A program made the translations under genes and the position numbers. A stretch of 64,000 bases of DNA from Roseiarcus sp963842835 (GTDB taxonomy: Bacteria; Pseudomonadota; Alphaproteobacteria; Rhizobiales; Beijerinckiaceae): positions 124,001 to 188,000 of the forward strand of contig CAWJIB010000004.1 of NCBI GenBank assembly GCA_963842835.1. The letters are read 5' to 3'. Numbering within the stretch: the first letter of the stretch is position 1; each line of letters starts with the position of its first letter. Positions 1 through 8,556 of this stretch are shown here, piece by piece. Under the pieces are notes generated by a model. That model was not told where the DNA came from. It did not search any database and worked only from the letters and a program-made list of their open reading frames with translations.

Positions 1-567
1 TTCGCCCTTGGCGGCGACGTTGCCGGCGGCGGTGGCGTCGGCTTCGCACATATAGGCGCCCTGCTTGGTCATCCCGTAGCTGCGATGGCCGGCGTAGTGG
101 TACTTGTGCGACTTGGTGTTGACCCAGACGACGGTGTCGCTCGGGCATTTCGCCTTGGCGTCGGCCTCGTTCGCGAATTCGCCGGCGCCGGTCGGCGCGG
201 CGGCGGGCTTCATCGGCGCCGGCTTCTTCGGCGCGGGCTTCATCGGCGCCGGGGCCGCGGCGGCGGCGGGAGTCGGCGCGGGCGCCGGAGCGGCGGCAGG
301 CGCCGGAGCAGGCGCAGCGGCGGGCGTCGGAGCAGGCGCGGCGGCGGGCGCCGCAGCCGGGGCGGCGCCTTCCTTCTGCGCCCGACAAGCCTTCAGGAAT
401 TCCTGCCAGGTCTGGCCGCCCGTCGTGCCCGCCGCCTTGGCCGCCTTCCATTCGTCGCCGCATTGCTTCATCACGCTTTCGGCGTTGGCCGCGCCGGTCG
501 CCGACAGAGCGAACGCGCCGGCGAGCAGGATGGCCGAAAAGGCGATCCCCATTGTCTTCTTCATCAT
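1..567 (-). CDS. Secreted protein with PsiF-like N-terminus and Ala/Pro linker (3' end outside window)
   Basis: The frame is open to the left window edge, so the C-terminus is missing; 189 codons are visible. It begins with two ATG codons followed by a clear signal peptide (MMKKTMG, a hydrophobic core, then a likely cut after NA-ES). The mature part starts with a short PsiF-like segment (EWKAAKAAG, TWQEFL, CR). A long Ala/Pro linker with MKPAPKKPAP-type repeats follows. The last segment has two Cys and the motif VVWVNTKSHKYHY, a form seen in conserved Rhizobiales exported proteins. GAAGGGA lies about 8 bases before the start. The function is unknown; a periplasmic or surface location is inferred from the signal peptide and linker. 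Confidence 0.75.
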   Translation of the reverse strand, partial: MMKKTMGIAFSAILLAGAFALSATGAANAESVMKQCGDEWKAAKAAGTTGGQTWQEFLKACRAQKEGAAPAAAPAAAPAPTPAAAPAPAPAAAPAPAPTPAAAAAPAPMKPAPKKPAPMKPAAAPTGAGEFANEADAKAKCPSDTVVWVNTKSHKYHYAGHRSYGMTKQGAYMCEADATAAGNVAAKGE

Positions 568-668
568 GGCAAGTCCCTTCACAATCCGCTCTGCCCGCCA
601 CCGCTTGGCCCAGCGCCAGAGTCTTCCCCTTATCGCCGCGAATCGCCGCGGCCACGCCTTCATTGGCT

Positions 669-1310
669 TCACGCCGCTGAACCCGGAACGAACATATTCT
701 TGAACTTCTTCAGCTTGGTCACGAACTGGTGCCGAAGCTGCTCGCGGTTGGCCACCTCCTGCGAGGTCACCCAATTCAGCTGAATGGCGCGGCGCTGGCC
801 GCATATCGGCTTGTGGCCGTGCCACGAATTGTCGGCGCGTCGGAACGCGAGCAGCGTGCCGCCGTAAGGCGGCACTTCCGCGACATAATCCTCGAGATCG
901 TCCGGGCCGCGCAATAAGCGCAGCCGGCCCGCGTCCTCCTGCCAGCGCTCGTTCATGTAAAGCAGCACGGTGATGATCTTGGTTCTCGAATCCGTATGGA
1001 TCGAGCCGTCCTTTTCATGGACATAGCCGCGCACCGTGTACATGGTCGGGCGTCCCGTCAGATCGATGTCGAACTTGCGCTCGATCGCCGCCTGGAACGC
1101 GGGTCCGCGCAATTCGTCGATCAGCGCCCGGAAATGGCCGCGGATGGAGAGCTCGGCCGGCGGATGGGAGCCGGGGCCCGGCACTTTGGGATAGTCGGCA
1201 AGGACCGATGGAAAAAGGTCGCTTTTCAGAAAGTCGGGCACGACGATGAAATCGAAGGGGTCGCGCTCGAGCGGCGTGCGCTCCAGCGCGGCGAAATCGC
1301 AATAGGTCAT
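669..1310 (-). CDS. 2OG-Fe(II) dioxygenase (prolyl-4-hydroxylase-like fold)
   Basis: A 213-aa protein. It shows the iron-binding HxD...H triad of 2-oxoglutarate dioxygenases: H and D in IHTDSR near residue 105, and H in SWHGHKP near 164. The Arg expected to bind the 2-oxoglutarate carboxylate is in RRAIQLNW. The segment VLLYMNERWQEDAGRLRL is typical of the P4Hc/2OG-FeII_Oxy_3 family. There is no signal peptide, so it should be cytoplasmic. The substrate cannot be read from sequence; relatives hydroxylate prolyl residues or act in envelope and glycan pathways. It stands alone and is divergent from the methyltransferase gene that starts about 200 bases away. Confidence 0.8.
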   Translation of the reverse strand: MTYCDFAALERTPLERDPFDFIVVPDFLKSDLFPSVLADYPKVPGPGSHPPAELSIRGHFRALIDELRGPAFQAAIERKFDIDLTGRPTMYTVRGYVHEKDGSIHTDSRTKIITVLLYMNERWQEDAGRLRLLRGPDDLEDYVAEVPPYGGTLLAFRRADNSWHGHKPICGQRRAIQLNWVTSQEVANREQLRHQFVTKLKKFKNMFVPGSAA

Positions 1311-1513
1311 CAGCCGCTCCAGGGCGGCGCCCGCTGCGCGGAGCGCCTTGTTTTGGCGAGCCTATAGCAGAAACGCCTGGGGTCGCCAAGGAAGAGGCGG
1401 GAAACGCGGCGCCGGATTCGTCGGCTCGGCGCGACCCGTGGCGGGCCGGCCTCGCCTCCGGTAGAATGGCGCAGGCGCGGCGCGCCGCGCGCGCCAGCCG
1501 AAGGCGCACGCCC

Positions 1514-3103
1514 ATGTCCAACGCCGACGCCTCCTCCGACGCCGAAACGCTCGCCGCGGCGCTGGCGCGCACCCGCCGGAGCTACGATGAGACGCCCTAT
1601 TTTTCGGCGCCGCTCATCCGCCTCCATCCAGCGCGAATGGCGGCCAACGCGCGCTGGTTCGGGCTCGACGCGCCCAGCGTGCGAACCGCGCGGGTGTTGG
1701 AGATCGGCTGCGCCTCGGGCGGCCATCTCATTCCGCTCGCAGCGGCGCTTCCCGAGGCGCGCTTCGTGGGCGTCGATCTCTCGGCGGCGCAGATTGCGGC
1801 GGGAAAGACGCGCATCGAGCGTCTCGGGTTGACGAATATCGCGCTCGACGCGCGCAGCCTCAGCGAGATCGGCGCGGCGGACGGGGAATTCGATTTTCTC
1901 GTCTGCCACGGCGTCTACAGCTGGATTCCTGCGCCGTTGCGCGAGGACCTGTTGCGCGTGGTCAAGGAACGCCTTTTGCCCGACGGAGTCGCGGTCGTCA
2001 GCTTCAACGTTCTGCCGGGCTGGCGGGTGTTCCAAATCGCGCGCGATTCGATGCTGCTCGCCGCGCGCCTCCGCAATGATCCCGCCCATCGCGCCGAACA
2101 TACGCGCGAACTCTTCGCGCTGCTCGCCGAGCAGAGCCTCGACCGTTACACTTACGGCCGGTTTTGGCGGGAAGAGGCGCTACGCATGGCGGCGGGCGGC
2201 GACGCCTATCTCGCCCACGAAATCTTCGAGGACGCCAACGCGCCCTGTTCGTTCAGCGAGTTTTGCGACGCGCTCGGCCGGCACGGCCTCGCCTATCTCG
2301 GGGAAAGCGTGGTTTCCGCCAATTGCGAGGACAGTCTCGCCCCCGACGGGGCGCTGAGCATTCGCGCCTTGGCGCAAGGCGACGACCTGGCGCGCGAGCA
2401 ATATATCGACATTTTCAGCGGTCGCGCGTTTCGCGAGGCGCTGGTCACGCATGCGCGGCGCGCGCCGCTGGTCGATCGCGCGCCCTCGCTTGAGATCATG
2501 GCTTCGTTTCACTTCGTCGCACCGCTCGAACTGCGGGTGACGCCCGCCGAAGGCCGGGACGGCGAATGGCTGGTCGCCGACGCCGACGAGGGGGTGTTCG
2601 TGCGCGAGGCGGCGGCCGAGGCGATCGAGCGCCTTGTCGCGCGATTGCCGCGCTCCTCGCGCCTCGAAGACATCGCGCCCGCCGCCTCGAGCGATCCGGC
2701 CGCGCGCCTCGCCGTCGCCGAAGCCCTGCGGCGCATGGTCAGATATGGGCAATGTGCGGTCTCGCTGCTGCCGGTCGAATGCGCGGGCCGCCTGTCGGAG
2801 CGCCCCGTCGCCTGGAGCCTGGCGGCGAGCGACGCGCGCGGCGGCGACGCCACCGCGAGCCTTCGCCATGCGCCGGTCCGGCTCGAGCCGTTGCAGCGGC
2901 TGTTCCTGCCGCTGCTCGACGGGACGCGCACGCGCGAGCATCTCCTCGCCTATGCGATCGAGCTGGCCGAGCGGGGCGTTCTGCAATTCAACGGCCCGGA
3001 GGGCAGGGTCGAGGGCCGCGAGAATTTCGCCGCGCGGCTCGGCCCGGCCGTCGATCGCTGCCTGGAGAGCCTCCTGCGGCTCGGGCTGCTCGTCGAGACG
3101 TGA
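1514..3103 (+). CDS. Class I SAM methyltransferase with methyltransferase regulatory domain (PKMT type)
   Basis: A protein of 529 aa from the chosen ATG. The frame is open 16 codons further up, but GAAGG lies about 10 bases before this ATG and the upstream extension is only Arg/Ala-rich. Residues about 50-170 form a Rossmann methyltransferase domain: motif I VLEIGCASGG, then GVDLS and DFLVCHGVYSW. After it comes the 'methyltransferase regulatory domain', then a C-terminal region with winged-helix character. This is the domain order of the protein-lysine methyltransferases that modify outer membrane proteins in Rickettsia. The target here is unknown. It could act on a porin, of which there are several in the window, but nothing in the sequence proves that. 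Confidence 0.8.
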   Translation: MSNADASSDAETLAAALARTRRSYDETPYFSAPLIRLHPARMAANARWFGLDAPSVRTARVLEIGCASGGHLIPLAAALPEARFVGVDLSAAQIAAGKTRIERLGLTNIALDARSLSEIGAADGEFDFLVCHGVYSWIPAPLREDLLRVVKERLLPDGVAVVSFNVLPGWRVFQIARDSMLLAARLRNDPAHRAEHTRELFALLAEQSLDRYTYGRFWREEALRMAAGGDAYLAHEIFEDANAPCSFSEFCDALGRHGLAYLGESVVSANCEDSLAPDGALSIRALAQGDDLAREQYIDIFSGRAFREALVTHARRAPLVDRAPSLEIMASFHFVAPLELRVTPAEGRDGEWLVADADEGVFVREAAAEAIERLVARLPRSSRLEDIAPAASSDPAARLAVAEALRRMVRYGQCAVSLLPVECAGRLSERPVAWSLAASDARGGDATASLRHAPVRLEPLQRLFLPLLDGTRTREHLLAYAIELAERGVLQFNGPEGRVEGRENFAARLGPAVDRCLESLLRLGLLVET

Positions 3104-3145
3104 CGCGCCCGCCGACGCAGGCCGAGCCATATGCGAGGGCGAACC

Positions 3146-3769
3146 TCAAAGGGCGAGCTCGTCGGCAAGCGCTTTTCTCACGGCGGGCCGCTCCTGCATC
3201 CGCCTTCGGTGGTCCAAGACGCGAGGAAACGGGTTCACATCCACGCCGTCGGCCTCCAGCCATTGCGCGATCGTGAAGAGGTAGGGGTCGGCGATCGTGT
3301 AGGCGTCCCCCATCGCCCATGGACCTCTGAACATTTGGCGCTCGATGAGATCGAAGCAGGCGCCGACCGACTCGGGAACCTTTTTCTGCATGGTGGCGAT
3401 CGCCGCGGGGTCGTCCGCCCAGCGATATCCGCGCACGCGGTGCGCATGGGCGACATGAACGGTCGAGCAGAGATAAGCGGCGAAGCTCTGAACTTCCGCG
3501 AACGCGAAGGCGTCGTCCAGCGGCGCAAGGCCGGCTTGAGGAAAACTCTGGGCGATGAACGCGAGAATCGCCGGCGTTTCCGTCAGGACGCCGCGAGGGG
3601 TTTGCAACGCCGGGACCCGCGCCTTCGGATTGATCGCGAGATAGTCGGGCTTCGTCTGCTCGCCCGCGCCGAAGTCGATGCGCTTCAGCGCGTAATTGGC
3701 GCCCGCCTCTTCGAGCGCGACATGCGAGGCCAGTGCGCAGGTGCGCGGCGCGTAAAACAACGTCAACAT
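3146..3769 (-). CDS. Glutathione S-transferase family protein
   Basis: A 207-aa protein, the usual length for a bacterial GST. The N-terminal thioredoxin-like domain starts MLTLFYAPRTCALA, with the Cys/Ser-type active-site region of beta-class GSTs, and continues with the cis-Pro segment KARVPALQT and the glutathione-binding TETPAI. The C-terminal helical domain contains the family motif around AYTIADPYLF. The frame continues upstream to 4282, but the domain begins exactly at this ATG. It probably conjugates or reduces electrophiles with glutathione in the cytoplasm; the substrate is not inferable. It follows the APH/kinase fusion gene on the same strand with a gap of about 120 bases. Confidence 0.85.
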   Translation of the reverse strand: MLTLFYAPRTCALASHVALEEAGANYALKRIDFGAGEQTKPDYLAINPKARVPALQTPRGVLTETPAILAFIAQSFPQAGLAPLDDAFAFAEVQSFAAYLCSTVHVAHAHRVRGYRWADDPAAIATMQKKVPESVGACFDLIERQMFRGPWAMGDAYTIADPYLFTIAQWLEADGVDVNPFPRVLDHRRRMQERPAVRKALADELAL

Positions 3770-3890
3770 TGCCTGATCCTTCAAAGCCGACGCCGAGTCG
3801 GCGCTAGCAATTGTCAGGATGCCGGATCGCCCCGCGCGCCGCAACGGCTCGGCGACCGGCTTTCGAGAAGAATGGTTCGCCGCGCCTCCC

Positions 3891-5468
3891 CTACAGGCGC
3901 CCGCGCGCCGCCTCGACCAGAGAAGCGAGGTCGCCGGAGGCGTCGAGCTCGCTCCAGCCGGTCTCGGCGAGCGGCGCGGCCATCTGGGTCGCGACGATGC
4001 GCGCGTCGGCGTCCGAGGCGTCGCGGGCGCGCACGCCGACGCGCCGCAGACGTATGGCCAGCGGCGCTTCGAGCCACAGGCCGGTGAAGGCGACGCCGAG
4101 ATCGGCCGCCACGCGCGCCGCCGCCTCGCGTTCGCGCGCATGCGAATGAACGGCGTCGATGACGACGCTGTGTCCCGCCCGCAGCGCCAGCCCCGCCTTG
4201 CGCGCGAGGCGCGTATAGGTTTCGCGCGACGCCGCCTCGCCATAGGCCTCGTCGGGCAGGCGCATCGTCTCCTCGACCGCAAAGAGATGCTTGCGCTCGA
4301 CGTCGCTGCGCAACAGGATCGCGCCCGGCGCGCGGCCGATTTCGGGCGCCAGCGCCGCGGCGAGCGTGCTCTTGCCCGTTCCGGAAAGGCCGCCGACGGC
4401 CACGAGGCGCGCCGGCGCGGGCTTCAAGAACGCCTCGGCGAAAAGAAAATAGCGCCTCGCGGCTTCTCTTTCGCGCGCCTGCTCGGCGCCGGTCAGATGC
4501 GCGATGTTGGCCGCCTCGACCTTGGCGCGGATGGCGGCGCGGATGCTCATGAATATCGGCAGCGCGGCGAGGCCGGAAAATTGCGCCTCGTCGCCGAGCG
4601 ACAAATAGCTCGCCAGAAGCAGGTTGGCGGCGGGGCGCAGGTCGCGCTCCCAAAGATCCATCAGCGCGAAGGCGAGATCGTAGAGAATGTCGCCGGTGGC
4701 GATGTCGGGATCGAATTCGATCGCGTCGAACAGCACGGGCTCGCCGTCGACGACCGCGATGTTGCGCAGATGCAGATCGCCATGGCAGCGGCGAACGTAA
4801 CTGTGCTCGCCGCGCGCGATGAGCAGCGGCCGGACGGCGGCGAGCGCTTCGCGCGCCTCGCGCGTCAGCTCAGCGGCTCGCGCGGGATCGAAGAGATCAG
4901 TCCGGGCGGCAAAGACGGCTTCGTTCTGATCGAGATAGGTCGAGAGCGACCGCGTCGCCCTCTCGCCGTCGCGGGTGGGCGCGCGTTCGTGCGAGAGACG
5001 GATCGCATGCGCGAGCTTGCGCACGAAATCGGAGGTCAGGCCGCCGCGCTCGGCGATTTTGTCGAGCGTCGCGTTCTCGTCGAAGCGGCGCATATGCGTC
5101 GCCCATTCCACGACTTCGCCTGCGCCGCCGATCGCCAAGGTCTCGCCCTGACGCGTGATGGGCGCGACATCGAGATAGATGCGCGGCGCGTTTTCGCGGT
5201 TGACCTCGATCTCCGCCTCGCACGCGATGCGGCGCTTTTCGAGCGTCGAGAAATCGAGGAACGGCAGGCGGATCGCGCGCCTGACCTTGTAAACGTCGTC
5301 GCCCGCGAGGAAGACGACCGCGCCTTGCGTGTCGATCCGCTTCACCGGACCGGCGAGGCCATAGGCGCGCGCGTCGCCGAGAAAAGCGAACACCGCCGAT
5401 TGATCGCCCTCGAGGGGCGCCGAAGGCGGACCGCCGGGGCCGGCGGACGGGGCGACGCGCTTCCTCAT
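3891..5468 (-). CDS. Aminoglycoside phosphotransferase-like / P-loop ATPase fusion protein
   Basis: A 525-aa protein with two kinase-like modules. The N-terminal half (about 25-330) is an APH/choline-kinase fold with the catalytic loop CHGDLHLRN and the metal-binding Asp in FDAIEFD. The C-terminal half (about 345-525) is an AAA_33-type P-loop kinase with Walker A GGLSGTGKST and LLRSDVERK. This arrangement is a known conserved family, often annotated as a bifunctional aminoglycoside phosphotransferase/ATP-binding protein. It is not evidence for drug resistance, and the natural substrate is undetermined. The start is the ATG just after a short leader. A G/C-rich palindromic repeat lies upstream. 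Confidence 0.85.
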   Translation of the reverse strand: MRKRVAPSAGPGGPPSAPLEGDQSAVFAFLGDARAYGLAGPVKRIDTQGAVVFLAGDDVYKVRRAIRLPFLDFSTLEKRRIACEAEIEVNRENAPRIYLDVAPITRQGETLAIGGAGEVVEWATHMRRFDENATLDKIAERGGLTSDFVRKLAHAIRLSHERAPTRDGERATRSLSTYLDQNEAVFAARTDLFDPARAAELTREAREALAAVRPLLIARGEHSYVRRCHGDLHLRNIAVVDGEPVLFDAIEFDPDIATGDILYDLAFALMDLWERDLRPAANLLLASYLSLGDEAQFSGLAALPIFMSIRAAIRAKVEAANIAHLTGAEQAREREAARRYFLFAEAFLKPAPARLVAVGGLSGTGKSTLAAALAPEIGRAPGAILLRSDVERKHLFAVEETMRLPDEAYGEAASRETYTRLARKAGLALRAGHSVVIDAVHSHAREREAAARVAADLGVAFTGLWLEAPLAIRLRRVGVRARDASDADARIVATQMAAPLAETGWSELDASGDLASLVEAARGRL

Positions 5469-5519
5469 CGTTTCGGCTCGGCGAGCGATGCCTAGGGGTC
5501 AGGTTCCGCGCATTTGAAA

Positions 5520-5566
5520 GGCGCGGCCCTTCCCCCGCAAGGGGGGAAGGGGCGGGGCCCTTCAAA
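5520..5566. repeat. Intergenic palindromic repeat (REP-like)
   Basis: The segment contains CCTTCCCCCGCAAGGGGGGAAGG, an almost perfect inverted repeat, followed by GGGGC and the reversed CCCTTC. The same design (CCTTCTCCCGCAAGCGGGAGAAGG and variants) recurs between genes at about 10.97, 15.40, 33.01, 33.07, 33.52 and 41.14 kb in this window. It lies in the gap between two divergently read genes and has no ORF of its own. Confidence 0.6.
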
Positions 5567-5621
5567 TTAGCTGACGCAAATCAGTCCCTCAATGCTATGA
5601 ATTCCCGTCGCCCAAGGCGTC

Positions 5622-5635
5622 TTGACATGTGTCAA
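5622..5635. promoter_or_regulatory. FNR/FixK-type operator
   Basis: TTGACATGTGTCAA is a perfect 14-base palindrome that fits the FNR/Anr/FixK box (TTGAY-N4-RTCAA). It ends 77 bases before the ATG of the hydratase/phosphotransacetylase gene, a normal activator position. Low-oxygen control of that gene is inferred. No FNR or FixK gene is visible in the window. Confidence 0.55.
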
Positions 5636-5712
5636 GCCTTCCGCGCGCTGGCGGCTTAAGAGCCTGCGAACCGCGCGGCGCGGATCTTCAGCAAAGCGAG
5701 CCGAATTCGCCC

Positions 5713-7095
5713 ATGACCCGCATCGAGAACCATACCTTCGACGAATTGGCGGTCGGCGAGCGCGAGACGTTCGCGCATGCGCTCAGCCCCGAGGATTTCG
5801 ACCGCTTTGCCGGCGCGGCGGGGGCGCTCGATCCCGACGCCGTCGAAACGGGCCTGGCGACCACCAACGCCTTCCAGGCGATCGCGGCCGAGAGCGGCTG
5901 GGGCGGCACTCTGATCGCGGCGATGCTCGCCGGGCGATTTCCCGGCGCGGGAACCGTGCTTCTCCGCCAGTCCCTGGAGACTCGGGGCGCGGTCGGGCCC
6001 GGTGACGTCATGACTCTCGTCGTTTCGGTGAAGTCCAAGACTGCCGAAGATCGGCGCGTCGTCCTCGATTGCCGCGCCACAAACCAGCGCGGCGAATTGG
6101 CTTTGAGCGGAACCGTCGAAGTCGTGGCGCCGTCGGAGAAGATCGTTCGCGATCGGGTCGGCGACCAGAGCGGCGAGATCCACGAAAAGGGCCGCCGCTA
6201 TCGCCGGCTGATCGAGATGACGCGCGGCCTCCAGCCGCTGCGCACGGCGATCGTCCATCCCGTCGACGAGCCGTCCCTCGTCGGCGCCGTCGAAGCCGCG
6301 CGCGAAGGGCTGATCGAGGCGGTCCTCGTCGGCCCCGAGGCGAAAATCCGCCGCGCCGCCGAGGAGGCGCACATCGACCTCTCGCCGTTCGAGATCGTGG
6401 CCACCGAACACAGCCACGCGGCGGCGGAGGCGGCCGTGACGATGGCGCGCTACGGCAAGGTCGAGGCGCTGATGAAGGGCGCCCTGCACACGGATGAGCT
6501 GATGCGCGCCGTCGTCGATCCCGCGACCGGCCTGCGCACCGCGCGCCGCATCAGCCATGTCTTCGCCATCGACGCGCCGAGCTATCCCCGGTCGCTGTTC
6601 ATCACCGACGCGGCGATCAATATCTATCCCACGCTGATGGACAAGCGCGATATCGTGCAGAACGCCATCGACCTGGCCCGGGCGCTCGGCATTGTGACGC
6701 CGCGCGTCGCGATCCTGTCGGCGGTCGAGACCGTCTCGCCGGACATCCGCTCGACCATCGACGCCGCGGCGCTGTGCAAGATGGCCGATCGCGGCCAGAT
6801 CGTCGGCGGCATCCTCGACGGGCCGCTCGCCTTCGACAACGCGGTGTCGCATGAGGCGGCGCGCACGAAAGGCATCGTCTCGCCGGTCGCGGGGCGCGCC
6901 GACATTCTCGTGGCGCCCGATCTCGAGGCCGGCAACATGCTCGCCAAGCAGCTCGAATATCTCGCCGACGCCGACATGGCCGGCGTCGTCCTCGGCGCGC
7001 GCGTGCCGATCATGCTGACGAGCCGCGCCGACAAGACCATCGCGCGGCTGGGGTCTTGCGCAATCGCGCTGCTGCTGGCGCGGCGCCGGGGGTGA
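5713..7095 (+). CDS. Bifunctional enoyl-CoA hydratase / phosphate acetyltransferase
   Basis: A 460-aa protein. The first ~150 residues form a MaoC-like hot-dog hydratase domain (starting around FDELAVGE, with DVMTLVVSV). The rest (about 160-460) is a phosphate acetyl/butyryltransferase domain (AIVHPVDE, ALMKGALHTDELM, ITDAAINIYP, GPLAFDNA). Such fusions are known in Alphaproteobacteria and link acyl-CoA and polyhydroxybutyrate metabolism to acyl phosphate. Acetate kinase, the usual partner, is not adjacent. The ATG at 5713 is where homology to the hydratase domain begins; the frame is open further up. An FNR/FixK-like palindrome upstream suggests induction at low oxygen, when acetyl-phosphate formation would yield ATP. 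Confidence 0.85.
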   Translation: MTRIENHTFDELAVGERETFAHALSPEDFDRFAGAAGALDPDAVETGLATTNAFQAIAAESGWGGTLIAAMLAGRFPGAGTVLLRQSLETRGAVGPGDVMTLVVSVKSKTAEDRRVVLDCRATNQRGELALSGTVEVVAPSEKIVRDRVGDQSGEIHEKGRRYRRLIEMTRGLQPLRTAIVHPVDEPSLVGAVEAAREGLIEAVLVGPEAKIRRAAEEAHIDLSPFEIVATEHSHAAAEAAVTMARYGKVEALMKGALHTDELMRAVVDPATGLRTARRISHVFAIDAPSYPRSLFITDAAINIYPTLMDKRDIVQNAIDLARALGIVTPRVAILSAVETVSPDIRSTIDAAALCKMADRGQIVGGILDGPLAFDNAVSHEAARTKGIVSPVAGRADILVAPDLEAGNMLAKQLEYLADADMAGVVLGARVPIMLTSRADKTIARLGSCAIALLLARRRG

Positions 7096-7104
7096 GCGGC
7101 GGCC

Positions 7105-7242
7105 TCATGGCTTGTGGGCGACCAGGATCGCGCCGAGGCCGATCAGGGCGATCCCGAGCCAGTTGATCGAGGCCAGCCGCTCGCCGAGCAACGCCGCGCC
7201 GCCGGCGCTTTGGCGCGCCGCGACGACGCAATTGGCAAGGCG
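7105..7242 (-). pseudogene. 3' remnant of an EamA/DMT-family transporter gene
   Basis: Read on the minus strand, 45 codons encode the last part of an EamA (drug/metabolite) transporter. It has the family's GAALLGERLASINW turn, then a final membrane helix (LGIALIGLGAILVA) and a stop. An in-frame TGA lies directly upstream at 7243-7245 and there is no start codon or remaining transporter domain. The fragment is therefore a truncated relic, probably left when the barrel-protein gene came to lie next to it. Confidence 0.65.
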
Positions 7243-7258
7243 TCATTAGTACCGGGAA

Positions 7259-7281
7259 AGAAGCCGGCGAGAGCCGGCTTC
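7259..7281 (-). terminator. Hairpin downstream of the outer-membrane barrel gene
   Basis: GAAGCCGGC and GCCGGCTTC form a 9-bp stem with a 4-base loop. On the minus strand it is followed by TTTCCC. It lies just past the stop of the barrel gene read toward it and probably ends that transcript. Confidence 0.55.
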
Positions 7282-7313
7282 GCATGTCTTGAAGTTCCTT
7301 TTCCCGGAACGCG

Positions 7314-8096
7314 TCAATATCTGGCGGCGACGGGGGCCGGCGGCGCGGCCCAGTCGAACTTGAAGTTCAGGCCGCCGAGAACGGTCTGCAAATTCTGGGT
7401 CTCTCGATACCTGTATGGCGCCGCATCGGCGGGGTTGGGCGCGGTGTACGCCAATGTGGCGTTCTGGCTGCCGAAACCCATGTAATCGTATTCGACGAAG
7501 ACAGACCAATTGCGCGCGAACGAATATTCGGCGCCGCCCCCGATTGTCCATCCGGTCCGCGTGCCGCTCGCCGACCCCCAATAAGGAGAAATCGCGCTCA
7601 CCTGCGGGTCCACGTCCGTGTAGCGGATGCCCGCCTCGGCCAGGCCGCCTCTAAAATACACCAAAGCTTGCGGCATGACAGCGTAACCGACGCGCGCCGT
7701 TTCCGTCGCAAACCAACTCGTGTCGAATCGCAGCGTTTCGCCGGGATCGCCGTTTGGAGGCGGATAAATATGACTGCTGTTGATCGAGGCCCCGTCGAGC
7801 ATTCCCTGAATGCCGAAGACCCAGGCTCCCTGCTGGTAATCGCAGCCGACCTGACCGCCCCCCGCAAACCCGTCTCCGGTGTCGCTGCCCGCGCTGGCGG
7901 AGTATTGCGGATCGTAAGTGCGATTCGCCTGCCATCCGTAACCGACGTTTGCGCCGACGTGGCAGCCTGTCCAACTCCAAACCGGCGGCGGCGCCACATA
8001 GACCGACGGCGCCTTGTAGGTGGGAAGATCGGCGGCGAGCGCCCCGCCGCCGACCACCGAGGCCGCGATCGCGGCTGCAAGCAATTTCGAGCGCAT
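7314..8096 (-). CDS. Outer-membrane beta-barrel protein (Omp25/31-like)
   Basis: A 260-aa protein. A signal peptide (MRSKLLAAAIAASVVGGG, cut after ALA-AD) leads into the segment ADLPTYKAP, which is typical of Rhizobiales small porin-like barrels. The body has alternating aromatic/polar strands, including WTGCHVGANVGYGW, VGCDYQQGAWVFGIQG and GGGAEYSFARNWSVFVEYDYMGFG. It ends in a beta-signal-like terminus after NFKFDW. It should be an eight-stranded surface barrel of structural or immunodominant type. It is transcribed alone, with a hairpin terminator downstream and a long upstream gap shared with a divergent gene. Confidence 0.85.
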   Translation of the reverse strand: MRSKLLAAAIAASVVGGGALAADLPTYKAPSVYVAPPPVWSWTGCHVGANVGYGWQANRTYDPQYSASAGSDTGDGFAGGGQVGCDYQQGAWVFGIQGMLDGASINSSHIYPPPNGDPGETLRFDTSWFATETARVGYAVMPQALVYFRGGLAEAGIRYTDVDPQVSAISPYWGSASGTRTGWTIGGGAEYSFARNWSVFVEYDYMGFGSQNATLAYTAPNPADAAPYRYRETQNLQTVLGGLNFKFDWAAPPAPVAARY

Positions 8097-8556
8097 TGTT
8101 CCGTGCTCCGGCGTGTGTTGCGCAAGGAATCTCCAAGACGCAGCATACCGAGCCTGCGCGCGCCGCGATGTAGCAATTATGCAACTTATGCGATTATTCT
8201 TTCATTAATGCACCGTTAAGTCGCGGCGAGTTGCGCCGGACGAAGGCGTTCGACGCCGCGGTTCTCATCGTTAACGGGCCCGCTATTTTCCCAGACGCGT
8301 CGCTTTCGCGCCGCCGTCGCCGCCGCATGACGCAACGCCAAGCTCGGCGCCCCAATCGTGCATCCTCCGCCTCAGGGGATCAGCCTCTTCGGGCGCGGGT
8401 CCGTGCGGCTTGCCTCGCCGTGTCGCGGAGCGACCGAGAATCGCATCGCAGGGTCCTGAAACCAGACCCGCGACGGAAACATCGCGCCGGCCTCTCTCGC
8501 GCCGCCGCGTCGCCGCCCCGCTTGCGCGGCGGCCACGGCTGGCCGACAATGACGCC
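8097..8556. other. Divergent intergenic region, no gene recognised
   Basis: This 460-base gap separates the barrel gene from the hydroxylase gene. The part near 8170-8220 is A/T-richer (with TTATTCTTTCATTAATG) and is the likely promoter area for the barrel gene. The rest is GC-rich with open frames on both strands, but no start with homology. I see no RNA structure. Confidence 0.4.

Noticed and set aside
3891..5468. Aminoglycoside resistance gene
   Set aside because: The APH-like domain is fused to a P-loop kinase in a conserved family with no demonstrated link to resistance.
3819..5495. 558-codon open frame on the plus strand opposite the APH/ATPase gene
   Set aside because: Composition and lack of any domain mark it as the antisense shadow of the recognised minus-strand gene; high GC keeps such frames open.
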